The notes: a model not told the origin generated them from the sequence alone. A stretch of DNA of 64,000 bases from Globisporangium splendens (GCA_006386115.1 VFIW01000050.1:233339-297338), one strand, 5' to 3'. Numbered from the stretch's first letter, positions 52,675-63,975 are shown. Numbers and translations are program-made.

Positions 52675-52809
52675 GTTTCTTTCATAGGCACACACTCTAT
52701 CCGCTCCCACCCTTTATAGACGCGCATTTGTTTTTATTTGTTTTATTGTGTGCCTTTACCTCCTGGGTAGTATGCAACATGCTTGAGCTGAAAAGTGAAG
52801 TGCCTGGAC

Positions 52810-53706
52810 CTACTGCTTGTTCTCCTGGACCTCGCGTCGGATCGCGTCTGGATCGATGTTGTGCTTCTTCATGAGCTCCTTGAACTCGTCGTCGTAGTCG
52901 TCGTCCTTCTGCACGCGCAACCCGTGCTGCGGGTACTTTTGCTGGTACCGCTTGAGCATGCCCTGATGCAACTCGTTCCAGCTCACTTGGGCATCCTCGC
53001 CGTTTTCTTTCTTCTGCTTCAGCTCTTCCTCGATCTTCTGAAGCCCTTCAAAGAGCGGATGGTTCTTCTTCTTCTTGCGCTCGCGGATCTCGTTCTCCGG
53101 CATCTTCACGAGCTTCGAGCCTGCAATTATAAGGCAAAAACGCGTTTGAAGTGGCCATTTCCATATGACTAAAGCAGATATCAACTGATATACGCACCGT
53201 CCGTGATCAGTTCTTCGTGGATCATTTCGTCGTCCTCACTGGTTTTCTCGAGCTTCTGCTGCTGCGATGTGGTCGCTTCCTTTGCGTCCCCAGCGTCTTC
53301 ATCATCGCTCTCATCATCATCACTCTCTTCGTCCTCATCGATATCTCGCATGAGGTCGCTCGACAGGTTCGGACGCTACAACACCCACATAGATACCCCA
53401 TTAACCACCATGTAACACACACACACAGTTATGCTAGTCATTAGCATCACTTGCCTTGGTCATCTCTCTCTCCTTCAGGTCGCTCTCGGCTTCGACCATC
53501 CTGTTCAGATACTTGGCGATGCCGTACATGGCCAAGAGGATCATGTAGTACTTGAGCACGGGTGCCAGGTACATGAGGAAGTCGACGAACGACTGTGGCG
53601 CCTGCGACTGCGCGTCGTACGCCATCTCCTCGTCCTTCTCGTAGTCGCTCTCGTCGGCGCGCGCCAGCGCCGCAGACGCCAGCAGCAGCGCCAAAGTCTT
53701 CAGCAT
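52810..53706 (-). CDS. Single-pass membrane protein with acidic and Lys-rich cytosolic part, unknown function
   Basis: Three exons: 53455-53706, 53198-53375, 52810-53120, giving 246 residues. The ATG at 53706 begins a signal peptide (MLKTLALLLASAALARA). A short lumenal part (DESDYEKDEEMAYDAQ) is followed by a transmembrane segment (FLMYLAPVLKYYMILLAMYG). After it come a charged helix, an Asp/Glu-rich stretch (DEDEESDDDESDDED), and a Lys/Glu-rich helical end (RERKKKKNHPLFEGLQKIEE, KKHNIDPDAIRREVQ). A type I protein of the ER or secretory route is likely. The first intron starts GCAAGT (GC-AG type); no GT donor keeps the frame. I do not recognise the family. Confidence 0.75.
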
Positions 53707-54324
53707 GATCGCCAGTATGTTGTGCTGCTCGCTCTTTGGTTTGCTTGTGCGTTTTGAGACACACACACACATCTGGAGCCTCAGATATTCGACTCAGATG
53801 TACAGATTCGACTCAGAACTGAAAGTACAGAGCAGTGGAGATCGGATAGAAGAGCCTTTCGGATCTCGCTCTCTTCAATGCTGAGTACAGTACTCACATT
53901 TGAGTTCACTTTCAAATTTTATGGATGATACATTTTTCTACAATTCGAAGGAGGTTTCTGGAGGACACGTTTGCATGCGATTCCAATTCTCGAGCAAATG
54001 CAAGTCAACTCTCCTGCTCTGTGTGGTTATCGCTCTGCATTCTCTTCGTCTTCCGCCTTTACTCCAGTAAACACAAGCGATCTCTGGTGCTAGCGTTGCA
54101 GATGGACAGTGTAGGTCCATGAATCAGCCAGCGAAGACACAATTGGCACTCAACAAACAAATGATGATAGATTTCTAGAAACATCGACAACAACAATAAA
54201 ACCAACGGAAGCAACTGCAAGCTACACGAAAAGATCTTCAACGCACCAACAACTCTCGAAGTCACCAATAAATTGGCTGATATCCTGTTCCCCCTCCTTG
54301 CACTCACGCAAGTCAACACTGCAC
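53707..54324. other. Intergenic, nothing recognised
   Basis: Between the membrane protein start and the stop of the next START/FYVE-like gene, both on the minus strand. A short CA run at 53760-53771 is the only simple repeat. Confidence 0.5.
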
Positions 54325-56040
54325 CTAACATTTTCGACGGACGTTGTGGGCATCGGCAGTTTGGAGTGTCATCTGGTAGGTTGATTCGCTGGCGACCCGA
54401 AGTGCAACTAATTGCGCCCACAGACGCTGCTGTTGCTGCTCTTTTAACGAGGGTGCATCGCTAATGGCGGCGCCGCTGTAGTGAAAATGACCAGTCCCAG
54501 TTGTGTAGTAATCGACAAATCCGCCTTGGTGCACCTCATCATCGTCGCCGTTGCTGTCTACCTCCAAGTCCTCATCTGTGTCGCGCCTCTCATGCGCCGA
54601 GTCACTTTGAAGGAGATCGTGATGGTGAAGGGGGAGCGACCTTGCCAAATTGTCCGGTTCGTCCAGAGATATAGGCGCAAAAGACGACGACGGTGGCTCG
54701 GAGTCTGTCGAGAGCGTATACCCCGAGAGACTGTTGTTGTTTGCTGTAGTATGTACAGGGTCCGTATGCGTATGCCTGCGAGAGACTGGCTGTGGCGAAC
54801 TCTTGAGACTCTGGGCTGAATGCTGGTCACCGTCCTCTCTACCTCTGATGTCGACATCTTTGACCAATTGAAACGAGCTCGTTCTGGTCTTGCGTGGCTT
54901 GCCCTCTCGTTTGCCGTGAAAACTCCAGAGTTTGACGTCCGTATCTGCAGGCGGCGTCGCGAATCGTCCGGAGCGAATTTCTTGCTTGATAACCTCGAGC
55001 GGATCCTGTTGGCTGGCGCTCGTGATGCAACTCTTGCACATGGTCGCGTCTCTCTCGTGCAGATTCAGCTCCTGATCGTCCACTTCGTACAGCGTCCAGT
55101 TGACACGGCACCTGGAGCACACGGTGGTATCACAAAGATGGCAGATTTCTCCATGGCTGAAAGTCCCAAACTTCTTGCTGCATGTAGCACAGGCAGTTGA
55201 GCGTTCCAACGCACGAGGCTTTCCCGTTTGGCGCTGCTGTTTTTGCTGCACGAGCCACAAGAGCTTCTTGTACTGTGCGCATCCGCTGGAGTTCCAGGAA
55301 GTCGCAAAGCCCCGCGCAGCAGCATTGAGTGCAAACGAATCGGACACTTTCCCAAGTGCGTCCACGTAGCCCTTTAGGTACACGTCTATTGTCCGATTCG
55401 CCACTTGTCGAAAGAGTCGACACGCGCACACGCGTTCTCGGACGATCGATTCGTGCTCGAGCGTGCCAACTCCCGGGAGCGTGATCGATTTTATGATCTG
55501 ATACCCGATGCGCTCACCGTTGGGCAGCCTCACGACGCCCATGGCTTCGATGGCGATCAAGTCTCGCGACCAGATGATGCCGTTCAGAATCGTGGGCGGC
55601 GCCGCTGCGATCCACTTGACGCCTAGGAAATGGAACGGATCCTCGATACTCGGTCCCTCTATCTGCGCGAGCAGCGCGCCGCCGGACATGCGGCTCTTTG
55701 TGATCGCTGCTTTCAGCAACATCGACGCGCCGTCGATGGCCAGGTGGCCGAACATCGCGTCGTCCAAGTCGCCAACAATCGTACCGGTCGTCACGAGCAA
55801 TTTCGGATCGACCCAGTCGGGTCCTGCAGCAGGGCAATGCTGCAGCGGCGTGGGGTCGCGTTCCTTGTACACAGTCAGGTTCTCGCGCGTTTTGACGCGT
55901 TTCCAGAGCTTGTGGTTCATCTGGCGGCCGTGCTGGTTGCGAAACGCGTCATAGTCGCGGAGCGTCGAGTCCAGGAGCTCGTGCGCCAAGGCGCGGTAGT
56001 GCGCTTGCTGTGCCGCCGTGGGTGTGAACAGAGGCAGCAT
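54325..56040 (-). CDS. START domain plus FYVE-like zinc finger protein, subtype A
   Basis: Intronless, 571 residues from the ATG at 56040 (MLPLFTPTAAQ). The bases just before the ATG (ATTGCGGCGACG) are the same as in the relative at 22318, which could reflect a conserved leader. START-like: KTRENLTVYKERDPTP, TTGTIVGDLDDAMFG, ASMLLKAAITKSRMSGG, FLGVKWIAAAPP. FYVE-like finger: CATC, CHLC, CSRC, CKSC; no RRHHCR patch. An acidic, Ser-rich region follows, and the conserved end is LWAQLVALRVASESTYQMTL. First of three head-to-tail copies on this strand, the most downstream in transcription order. Confidence 0.85.
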   Translation of the reverse strand: MLPLFTPTAAQQAHYRALAHELLDSTLRDYDAFRNQHGRQMNHKLWKRVKTRENLTVYKERDPTPLQHCPAAGPDWVDPKLLVTTGTIVGDLDDAMFGHLAIDGASMLLKAAITKSRMSGGALLAQIEGPSIEDPFHFLGVKWIAAAPPTILNGIIWSRDLIAIEAMGVVRLPNGERIGYQIIKSITLPGVGTLEHESIVRERVCACRLFRQVANRTIDVYLKGYVDALGKVSDSFALNAAARGFATSWNSSGCAQYKKLLWLVQQKQQRQTGKPRALERSTACATCSKKFGTFSHGEICHLCDTTVCSRCRVNWTLYEVDDQELNLHERDATMCKSCITSASQQDPLEVIKQEIRSGRFATPPADTDVKLWSFHGKREGKPRKTRTSSFQLVKDVDIRGREDGDQHSAQSLKSSPQPVSRRHTHTDPVHTTANNNSLSGYTLSTDSEPPSSSFAPISLDEPDNLARSLPLHHHDLLQSDSAHERRDTDEDLEVDSNGDDDEVHQGGFVDYYTTGTGHFHYSGAAISDAPSLKEQQQQRLWAQLVALRVASESTYQMTLQTADAHNVRRKC

Positions 56041-57460
56041 CGTCGCCGCAATTTCCGTTGTGAGGGGGGCGAAGTCGAGAGAGAAAGAGTGCACTGCTGG
56101 TCATATCGTGGCCTCATTGCGCATGCGTGCGACGAACAAAAAGGCGTGCAACCATTCCACCCTCTCGCTTGTGACCCTAGGTGGTCGATGGGTGAGAAAG
56201 CGCACCCAAAGTTACGGTCTTAAATCAGTAGATGATGTCAACTCTTTTGTCCAATCTAAATTTGAAATGTGAGTGATGTACTAGATTTAGCTATAAATCG
56301 GTGCAGATCCGACTCCTCCCATCCTGCAGATGTCATCGTCATGTTGAAGTGCATGGAGACTGAACTGCCAGCAAATATGGAAGAATGTACATTGGAGCTT
56401 GTCCTCACAACGGGACAAAGATATTCTCAATGATGCGAGCCGAGAGGACGAGTTGAGGCAATTCGGATTTGCCAGAGTTGGACGTGTCCTCGTGCAAAAC
56501 TGGTGTATAGGTCCAGAAAATCGGTCAAGAACGACTGTCGTGCTTCAGCGCACACTCGTTGCTCTCGCTTCTTGAAATGCGCGCAGCTTCCTTGTTGCGG
56601 CCGAAAGATCAGTCCACAAGATGGGGGGATTCTTTCAAATCTTCCGACTTGATCTTCTGGCTAAGCCAGAAAAGTTCGAACTCGGAAAACCCGTTGAGTG
56701 CATTTGATTGTTGACCACGTTTTCCAGGTGTTGCAATCACTTGCACCGAATTTTATCATGTTGACGGCTCCGATTTTGCATGAATTCATCGTATTTTACC
56801 CTTGTTTCAAATTTGGAAACGTATAGGACAGGAATGCCAACTGTGACCTCTGACCATTTGTTTGTTTGTTTGTTTTTTCACTAACCTGGTCTAATCGCCT
56901 GCTGGGGCTGTGCGTGGCACCACCACGCACTTGAGTCTTTTCCGAAGCCCCAGCCGCACCCACTCCAGGACTTCCACTCCGTGCATCTTTGCGTTGAAAG
57001 CTTGACGTATACTATCTACACTGTCTCCACAACAGCACACGCCAGCAGCAAATCCGAAACAGCTAACAATGCCATTGACGCCTCACACTCCGCCGCTCTT
57101 CTCCACGGAATGGATTCATGGAGAGGACACGTCGTCCACCTTCCCGGACGCGTTAGCTTCTGTTTGTCCAAACAATGTGGAAGGGACCACATCTCGTGTT
57201 AGACTTCCGATCTCGGAGTGCGTTCATGCTGGCGAAGGGCATGAATGGCTTTGAGACGAGCCTAACACTCTCGGTGTCCAACGATGCCAGGGCGGATCCG
57301 GGCAGCACTTCCACAAGCAGTGCTCTTCACATAATACCACACACATAGCTGCTCATTGAATGCGTGACGCTAGCGCTAAAACATGTACCGAGAAATTGTC
57401 TGAGACAAATGCTCAAGCTAGAAGAAGCAGAAGACTGCTCGCTGGTTCGTTTACGCGCCG
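56041..57460. other. Intergenic between tandem START/FYVE-like genes
   Basis: 1.4 kb with no supported exon. It should contain the promoter of the 56040 gene and the 3' flank of the 59167 gene. Confidence 0.5.
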
Positions 57461-59167
57461 TCAGATACTTGTGGTAGCTGTACTGTCGCCATCCCGATTC
57501 AGATACGTCTCCCTCGTGCGAATCGTCAGCTGGTAGATCGACTCGTTCGCCACTTGGAGTGCAAGCATTTGCTTCCAGAGGCGCTCACTGAGATCACTCT
57601 CGTGTTTGTTGCCACGGGCACCAAAAGAAGCGCATGCTAGCGACTCATACTGGACAACGGTGTCCTCGAGACAGAAGTCACTATCTTCGTCGCTGTTGTC
57701 CTTCAAGCCTTCTTCAGGTTCGGAAGGGGCTTTGCACTTGAATGCATCGTCATCAAGCGCCTCAGCAGTCCGTCCGTCAAGGTTCATCTCGGACAACGAA
57801 CTTGAGAGCGCTGCATTGACTTTCGTCAAGTCCTCGGACGAGCATTTGATGTACGAAAGAGGATGTAGTCTCTTCCTGGGTCGCACTGTTTCTGCGGGCG
57901 GACTGCAACAAGTCGTGCGGCTCGCGTCGCCCATGCTCGCGTCCCCCTTCCCCTTAAACGACCACAGCTTGACGACGACATGATTGTGTTGGCTGTGGGC
58001 TCGATCACTGGGTCGTAGCAGCTCGTCAAACCGTCCTGAGCGGATTTCCTGTCGCGCAATCTCAAGCGGATCGAGTCTACTAGTAGTCGTGAAGCAGCTC
58101 TTGCATAGAATTGAATCGGTCTCCGTCAGACTCAATTCCGTGCGATCGACGTCCAGTAGTTTCCACTGAAGGCGACACCGAGAGCACACCATGGCGTCAC
58201 ACAAGATGCACGTGTCCGCACTGCTAAACGCGCCAAATCTTCTGCTACATGTTCGGCAAGCGCATTTGTCTCCAGTGTTTGTTTGGCGTCCAATCGGATC
58301 GCCATGTCGGGCTTGCCACATGATCTTCTTGAAGTGAGAGCACCCGACGGCGTTCCAGGCGCCGAGAAACCCGCGCGCACACGTGCTGAGTGCGAGCGAG
58401 TCGGTGATTTTGCCAAATGCTTCAAAGTATCCTTTCTGGAACACCTCGACGATGCCATCGCTCTGCTGCCGAAAGAGCAGACACGAGCACACGCGGCCGC
58501 GCGTGAACGAGTACTTTTGGTTCTGATCCTCGAGCGCGTCGTAGCCAGGGAGTTGCATGGACTTCAAGAGCTGGTACCCAATACGCTCGCCTCTCGTGTT
58601 GTGCGTGATGCCTGTGGCCTCGACCACGAGCATATCGCGTGGCCACACCACGGCCGTCAAACTCGTCGGAGGTCCGACGGCAAACCACTTCACGCCGAGG
58701 AATCGAAACGGGTGCTTCAAATCTGGACCTTCCACAGTGGCGAGTGTCGCGCCACCAATGAGCGAGTTCTTGGTGATATGCGCTTTCAAGAGCATCGACG
58801 CGCCGTCGAAGGCCACGTGACCATACATTACGTCGTCCAAGTCGCCGAGAATCGTGCCTGACGTGACCAGCAGCTTTGGGTCGACCCAATCGGGTCCAAC
58901 GGCAGCACAATGCCTTAGCGGAATCGGGTTCCGCTCCTTGAAGACGGTGAGGTTCTCGCGCGTCTTGACGCGTTTCCAAATCTTGCGACTCAGCCTCAGT
59001 TTGCGACGTTGCTCCTGCGGTTGACACGGCGATACTTGCTGCTGCTGGTGAGGTTGTGGCTGAAGTAACTCGTCGTACTCTCGCACAGTCGTGTCCAGAA
59101 GCTCGTCCGCCGTCTCCCGGCACTTGCCTTCTTGCGCTGCTGTGAGCGTCAACGATGGAAGCATCAT
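57461..59167 (-). CDS. START domain plus FYVE-like zinc finger protein, subtype C (diverged)
   Basis: Intronless, 568 residues; ATGs at 59167 and 59164 are adjacent (MMLPSLTLTAAQ), and the frame is open further up without an ATG. It has a Gln/Pro-rich insert near residues 35-55 (HQQQQVSPCQPQEQ) not seen in the others. START-like: KTRENLTVFKERNPIP, TSGTILGDLDDVMYG, SMLLKAHITKNSLIGGA, FLGVKWFAVGPP. FYVE-like finger: CRTC, CILC, CSRC, CKSC. The conserved end is LWKQMLALQVANESIYQLTI. It combines features of subtypes A and B and is the most divergent of the five. Confidence 0.85.
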   Translation of the reverse strand: MMLPSLTLTAAQEGKCRETADELLDTTVREYDELLQPQPHQQQQVSPCQPQEQRRKLRLSRKIWKRVKTRENLTVFKERNPIPLRHCAAVGPDWVDPKLLVTSGTILGDLDDVMYGHVAFDGASMLLKAHITKNSLIGGATLATVEGPDLKHPFRFLGVKWFAVGPPTSLTAVVWPRDMLVVEATGITHNTRGERIGYQLLKSMQLPGYDALEDQNQKYSFTRGRVCSCLLFRQQSDGIVEVFQKGYFEAFGKITDSLALSTCARGFLGAWNAVGCSHFKKIMWQARHGDPIGRQTNTGDKCACRTCSRRFGAFSSADTCILCDAMVCSRCRLQWKLLDVDRTELSLTETDSILCKSCFTTTSRLDPLEIARQEIRSGRFDELLRPSDRAHSQHNHVVVKLWSFKGKGDASMGDASRTTCCSPPAETVRPRKRLHPLSYIKCSSEDLTKVNAALSSSLSEMNLDGRTAEALDDDAFKCKAPSEPEEGLKDNSDEDSDFCLEDTVVQYESLACASFGARGNKHESDLSERLWKQMLALQVANESIYQLTIRTRETYLNRDGDSTATTSI

Positions 59168-60275
59168 GACGAACGAGGAAGGCGTACTTTTGGACGTGAG
59201 ATCCACAGAAGACGTCAAAAACTGGTGTGCACACCAGGTTGTTGATTCGCAAATGAGCTCCTGGTTTCAGGACGATCGGCCGCAAGACCGGAACGCAATC
59301 GTGACCTAATGCCATTAAGTCACCACCGTCCAGGTCCAATTCCTGTTGCTGTGTTCAGCCATCAGGTTGAAGTTGTCTTTTCTTGCTGTCCTTTCTCTTT
59401 CGCCCCAATCAAAATGCAGAGTCCGGCGCGTCAATCGCACCGTTGCTGTGCTGGAGACAGCGCTCCAAGTGTCAAATTAATACAGAGGGCAACAGTGAGT
59501 TCAGTTACGCGAGGAGCTCCGTCTGTGGTCCATCCATCTCCTCCTCATGTATGCGAAGAGCCAAAGCGCAAATGCACTCGTCATGGTCTCGATTCCGCTG
59601 CCATTGGGAGATGCTTTGGCTTCATCATCTCATCACATCACATCTCCTGCTTCTTTATTTTGGTTTATCCATGGCGACACTACCAGCAGTGTCGAGTCAA
59701 TTGGCCAATGGTTGATGCAAACCACAATCTGGCGCTTCGGCAGTGTCGCAAACACGTATTTTGAGGTCTTTCTTGGCAGCACAGTGGATGCCCCTCCCAC
59801 TAGAGACCTCTTTGATGACACGCTCTCAGTAGCATGTCTGCTTGACAAGCCTGTCGCTTTCTGATGGACAAAGGAAGGCACTGGCATGCCTGTTCACCAA
59901 GCATACTGAGCCTATCGTGTATGCCTGACGGACCAAGGCACCAGTACGTTCATGTGGCATCGTAAGTCCACCACGTATGTCTAATGGACTAAAGCACCGG
60001 TATGCCCACTAGGCAGGATCTATCAATCGCGTTCCAATGGTTTGCACTAAGCATGTCTACCAGACACGGTGAGCCTGTCGCGTTCAAGTAGACAGACACG
60101 GTATCAGAAGGCAGCACTGATGCCACAACAGTTGAAGGGACGAAATGTCAGACACGAGTCAAGCTCAGCATTCGACGCGTGCTTTTTTGTCGCTCACACG
60201 TCACTTTGTACAATACGCTACTAGTCCCACAAACACACAACTACGTTTACATATACATACATAATACCAACATCA
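59168..60275. other. Intergenic with degenerate short tandem repeats
   Basis: From about 59,830 to 60,110 short phrases recur with changes: GATGGACAAAGG, GACGGACCAAGGCACCAGTA, AATGGACTAAAGCACCGGTA, and AGCATGTCTGC, AGCATACTGAG, AGCATGTCTAC. The spacing is irregular (about 55-90 bp). It may be an old satellite-like array. No exon is supported. Confidence 0.45.
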
Positions 60276-61940
60276 TTACGAGTATGTTGGCTGTCGGTTC
60301 TTGAGATGAACATCCGTCGTGTGCAGCGTCATCTGGTACGTCGACTCGGTCACGGCTTGAAGCGCGCGCATCTGTCGCCAGAGTTGCTGCTCGACAGTTC
60401 CAACTGCCACCACGCCGTTGCCCTGATACAGAGACAATGCATAGCTCTGGGTGCTATTGCTTCTAGTGCGTGGATGCAGTTCTTGTTCTCCTTCCTCTTC
60501 GCTTTCCGGGGGCGTCCAACTTTGAGTGTGACGGGTTCTCTGGTGATCAAAGTCAAGGTAGTCGTCGTCGGCATCCGAAGCTGACGACGATGACGCAGCT
60601 GATGCGGCACGAGTCGCCGTGGAAGACGCTGCCTTGGATGCCGTTGATGGCGACGTTGTCGTGCTCTTGATGCCTTGGTCTTGCAGAGCTCCATCAAAGC
60701 TCTGTGGATCCGTGGGGTTCTGGTCAGGAACTGGTCCCCCAAGGCGGCTCGTATCCTTGTCCTCCACCGAGTTACGCCGGGCTTTGAGCGACCACAACTT
60801 GATAACCGGTCTGACCGAGCTCTCGAAGCGTCCAGCGCGAATTTCCTGTTTGGCGATCACGAGAGGGTCCAGCTTGCTCGCACTCGCGATGCAGCTCTTG
60901 CAGATGATCGCGTCATTCTCACTCAGACTCAGCTCTCGGCGATCCACTTCCCAGAGCTTCCAAAGCACGCGACAGCGAGAGCACACGAGCATATCACAGA
61001 GAATGCACATGTTGCTGCTATGGAACGCGCGGAATCGCTTGAGGCACGCGCCACAAGCAAGCGGATCTTCGTTCACTGGCTTGCGTGGCGCCTGGGTAGC
61101 CTTCGGGTTCCCATGGCGAGATCGATGCTGCTGCTGGACGCACCACATCGTCTTCTTGTACTGCGCGCACCCGACGGCGTTCCACGAGCTCAGGAACCCA
61201 CTCGCCGCGGTTTTCAGCGCGACGGTCTCCATGACTTTGCCAAACGCTTCAACGTATCCACGCACGAACACGTCGACGGTGCCACTCGGGAGCTGCTTGA
61301 AGATCGAGCACGACGAGATGCGACCGCGCGTGATCGAGTGCTCCTCGAGGTGTCCGTAGCCTGGAATCGTGACCGACTGCATGAGCTGGTGGCCGATACG
61401 GTCGCCGTTCGGGAGCGTCGTGATGCCCGTGGACTCGACGAACACGAGGTCACGCGGCCAGATCATGCCGTTCAGCGTTGTCGGCGGTGCAATCACAAAC
61501 CACTTGATGCCGAGAAACTGGAACGGTTCCTCGATCGTCGGTCCCTCGATCTGCGCCAGCACGGCGCCGCCCACGAGTCGATTCTTCGTGATCGTGGCCT
61601 TGAGCAACATCGACGCGGCATCGGGCGTCGCGACGCCGTACATGACGTCTTCTAGTTGGCCGACAATCGAACCGGTCGCGACAAGCAGCGTGGGGTCCTT
61701 CCAGTGCTTGTCCACGGCGACACCGAGCGAAATCGGCGTAGGCTCGCGCTCCTTGTACACCGTGAGGTTCTCGCGGCGTTTCACGGCTTTCCAGCGCTTG
61801 TCCGAGCTGAAAGCGACTGGATGGTAGAGCGATCTCTCGCTGAGCTGCTCGTATTCATGCAGCGTCGACTGGAAAAGCTGTTGCGCGAGTTCCGAGTACT
61901 GTGCGCGCTGCTCGTGCGAGAGCGTCAACGGTGGAAACAT
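60276..61940 (-). CDS. START domain plus FYVE-like zinc finger protein, subtype B
   Basis: Intronless, 554 residues from the ATG at 61940 (MFPPLTLSHEQRAQYSELAQ), the only good start. START-like: KRRENLTVYKEREPTP, ATGSIVGQLEDVMYG, SMLLKATITKNRLVGGA, FLGIKWFVIAPP. FYVE-like finger: CGAC, CILC, CSRC, CKSC. A Ser/Ala-rich linker (TASKAASSTATRAASA) and an Asp-rich stretch follow. The conserved end is LWRQMRALQAVTESTYQMTL. The closest relative is 24170-25978, in the other cluster. Confidence 0.87.
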   Translation of the reverse strand: MFPPLTLSHEQRAQYSELAQQLFQSTLHEYEQLSERSLYHPVAFSSDKRWKAVKRRENLTVYKEREPTPISLGVAVDKHWKDPTLLVATGSIVGQLEDVMYGVATPDAASMLLKATITKNRLVGGAVLAQIEGPTIEEPFQFLGIKWFVIAPPTTLNGMIWPRDLVFVESTGITTLPNGDRIGHQLMQSVTIPGYGHLEEHSITRGRISSCSIFKQLPSGTVDVFVRGYVEAFGKVMETVALKTAASGFLSSWNAVGCAQYKKTMWCVQQQHRSRHGNPKATQAPRKPVNEDPLACGACLKRFRAFHSSNMCILCDMLVCSRCRVLWKLWEVDRRELSLSENDAIICKSCIASASKLDPLVIAKQEIRAGRFESSVRPVIKLWSLKARRNSVEDKDTSRLGGPVPDQNPTDPQSFDGALQDQGIKSTTTSPSTASKAASSTATRAASAASSSSASDADDDYLDFDHQRTRHTQSWTPPESEEEGEQELHPRTRSNSTQSYALSLYQGNGVVAVGTVEQQLWRQMRALQAVTESTYQMTLHTTDVHLKNRQPTYS

Positions 61941-62890
61941 CTTGGAGGCCGTGAGTGGCGTGTGGGACCTGCGCGGAAGACGAGAAATGCTGCAATGGGC
62001 CAGAAAAGGAGGGATGGATTCGCTCAGTCAAATGCTATGGACAGCGACGGGGAAGTGACAGGGGAAAGGACGTCAACTCCATTGACATCTTTGATGGCGC
62101 ACCCGAGCATCGATAGTCGGATGATGCGGTCTACCTCTCTATAGCAATCGTTGAACAGTTGAAAAATGACAATGAATTATGCTTTGGAGCATGTGTTCAC
62201 ACAATCACACTGTGTTTATATGCATTATCACTACTCTGTATCTGTCTATCTATCTGCATCGAGCCACTAAGTGAAGGCAACTTCGGCAGCGTATCAACAG
62301 CTCAATAGCGAGAGCACAAGTGTGAGATGCAAACCAAAGTACCAAACAATCAAGAGCTGAGGCACCAAACGTACGGGCAAATCGCTCATTTCTTGACCAG
62401 AATCTGAACGCAGTTGATGCTTTTCATCCCTCTCATCTCACAATGAAGCAAGAAAGAAGCGGACTCGAAAAAGAAACACAAATGAAATGAAATGCGCTCC
62501 TCCTGCACGGGCTTTGCTGAGGAATCACTTGCTTGTCACACAGACGGACTCGCTCGAGATGGCTGGTTTGCGGTTATGTTGCAGAAGCGGTTTGTCGGAC
62601 AGCACCAATGAAGCGAATGTGTTGCATCCTGAAAGTTGACAAGGACCCGTTTATGCGCTCAAGCAACATAAAGCAATACCGGATAACTTGACAGCCAAAT
62701 TGAAGAGGTTCTGGTTCAACGTCCCATAAAAAGTGCATCGAGTAGATCTAATAAATCGATGAACGCAACATGCACGCAACATAAGGCGACAAACACGCAA
62801 GCAAGTCGCACACAACTGAACCCATGCTTCCATTATTGCCACAAGCACCAGACAAAAACGAAGAAGAAAAAAAGCAAGTTCCTACTGAAA
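61941..62890. other. Divergent intergenic region, no gene
   Basis: Between the START/FYVE-like start (minus) and the metallophosphoesterase start (plus). It has a short TATC run near 62,240. No exon is supported. Confidence 0.5.
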
Positions 62891-63975
62891 ATGCGCGTCG
62901 TGTGCATCTCCGACACGCACAGTCGCCACGACGCCTTCCTTGCGGCGCACCGCATCCCCGACGGCGATGTGCTCGTGCACGCTGGCGACTTCAGCAACAC
63001 GGGCGACCGCGACGAGGTACGTTTGTTTGCTTGCTTTACAACAATGGCGTGCATCGATGTGGTGTGCTTTTGGTCATGTACTTGTGGCTGTATGTATATG
63101 TGCGCATGAGGAAGGTGCTTGCGTTCAACAGGTTCCTGGGGAGCTTGCCGCACAAGTACAAGGTCGTGATCGCCGGCAACCACGACACGACGTTCGACCG
63201 CGAGCACTACATTCACAACTATAAGCGCTACAAGCATGAGCAGCAGCACGGTGCGATTCTCATCACTCATAACAGCGAAATACGAGCTGTGGTGTAATTG
63301 AGGAGGTAGCCTCATGCTTAGTATTGTGACTTTGTGATTGTATAGATCCAGACGAAGTACGGTCGTTGCTCACGAATGCGTTGTACCTCGAAGACCAGGC
63401 GGTCGCGATCGATGGAATCACATTCTACGGGTCTGTTTCGATAGGTTACTCACGTCGTAGCTGTCGAAGTGCTTACACATCTTGCGTCCTCTGTCTCTGC
63501 TTTCTGAACTGTGCATTCTTGTAGCTCTCCGTGGCAGCCCGAGTACCACAATTGGGCGTTCAATCTGCCTCGAGGCGAGAAGCTGCAGCAGAAGTGGAGG
63601 CAGATTCCAGGTGACACGGATGTGCTGGTCACACATGGACCGCCGTTCGGGTGGCTGGATGCAGTGCTCGTCGGGGATGAGCTCCTGCCGCAAGGCTGCG
63701 AAGCGCTCGCAGCAGAAGTGCAGATGCGCGTCCGACCACGGTACCACGTGTTTGGCCATATCCACGAAGGCTACGGGTACGCCTCGGACGGGACGACGAC
63801 CTACATCAACGCGTCGTCGTGCAATGTCGACTACCAGCCGATCAATCCTGCGATCGGGTTTGACCTCGAGACTTCCAAAAGCCAACATCATGGAGCGCAT
63901 AGTAGTGTCAATGGAGCATCTGCACCAACATACGCAGAACTGCTGAAGTATCAGCTTGAGTTGGCGTCCCAGTGA
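62891..63975 (+). CDS. Calcineurin-like metallophosphoesterase, MPPED1/2 type
   Basis: Four exons: 62891-63016, 63115-63250, 63346-63430, 63525-63975, giving 265 residues. The ATG at 62891 gives MRVVCISDTHSRHDAF. Metal-binding motifs are all present: SDTH, HAGDFSNTGD, IAGNHDTTF, VTHGPPFGWLD and VFGHIHEGYG. FLGSLPHKYKVVIAGNHD and SPWQPEYHNWAF are specific to the MPPED group, whose animal members hydrolyse cyclic nucleotides or related phosphodiesters weakly. No signal peptide, so cytosolic. The second exon has a poor pyrimidine tract before its acceptor (AG at 63113-63114), chosen to keep frame. The gene is complete and ends 25 bp before the window edge. Confidence 0.88.

Noticed and set aside
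51715..52710. 331-codon minus-strand frame opposite the zinc-knuckle gene
   Set aside because: Antisense shadow, Ala/Leu/Val-rich; the sense frame has five CCHC knuckles.
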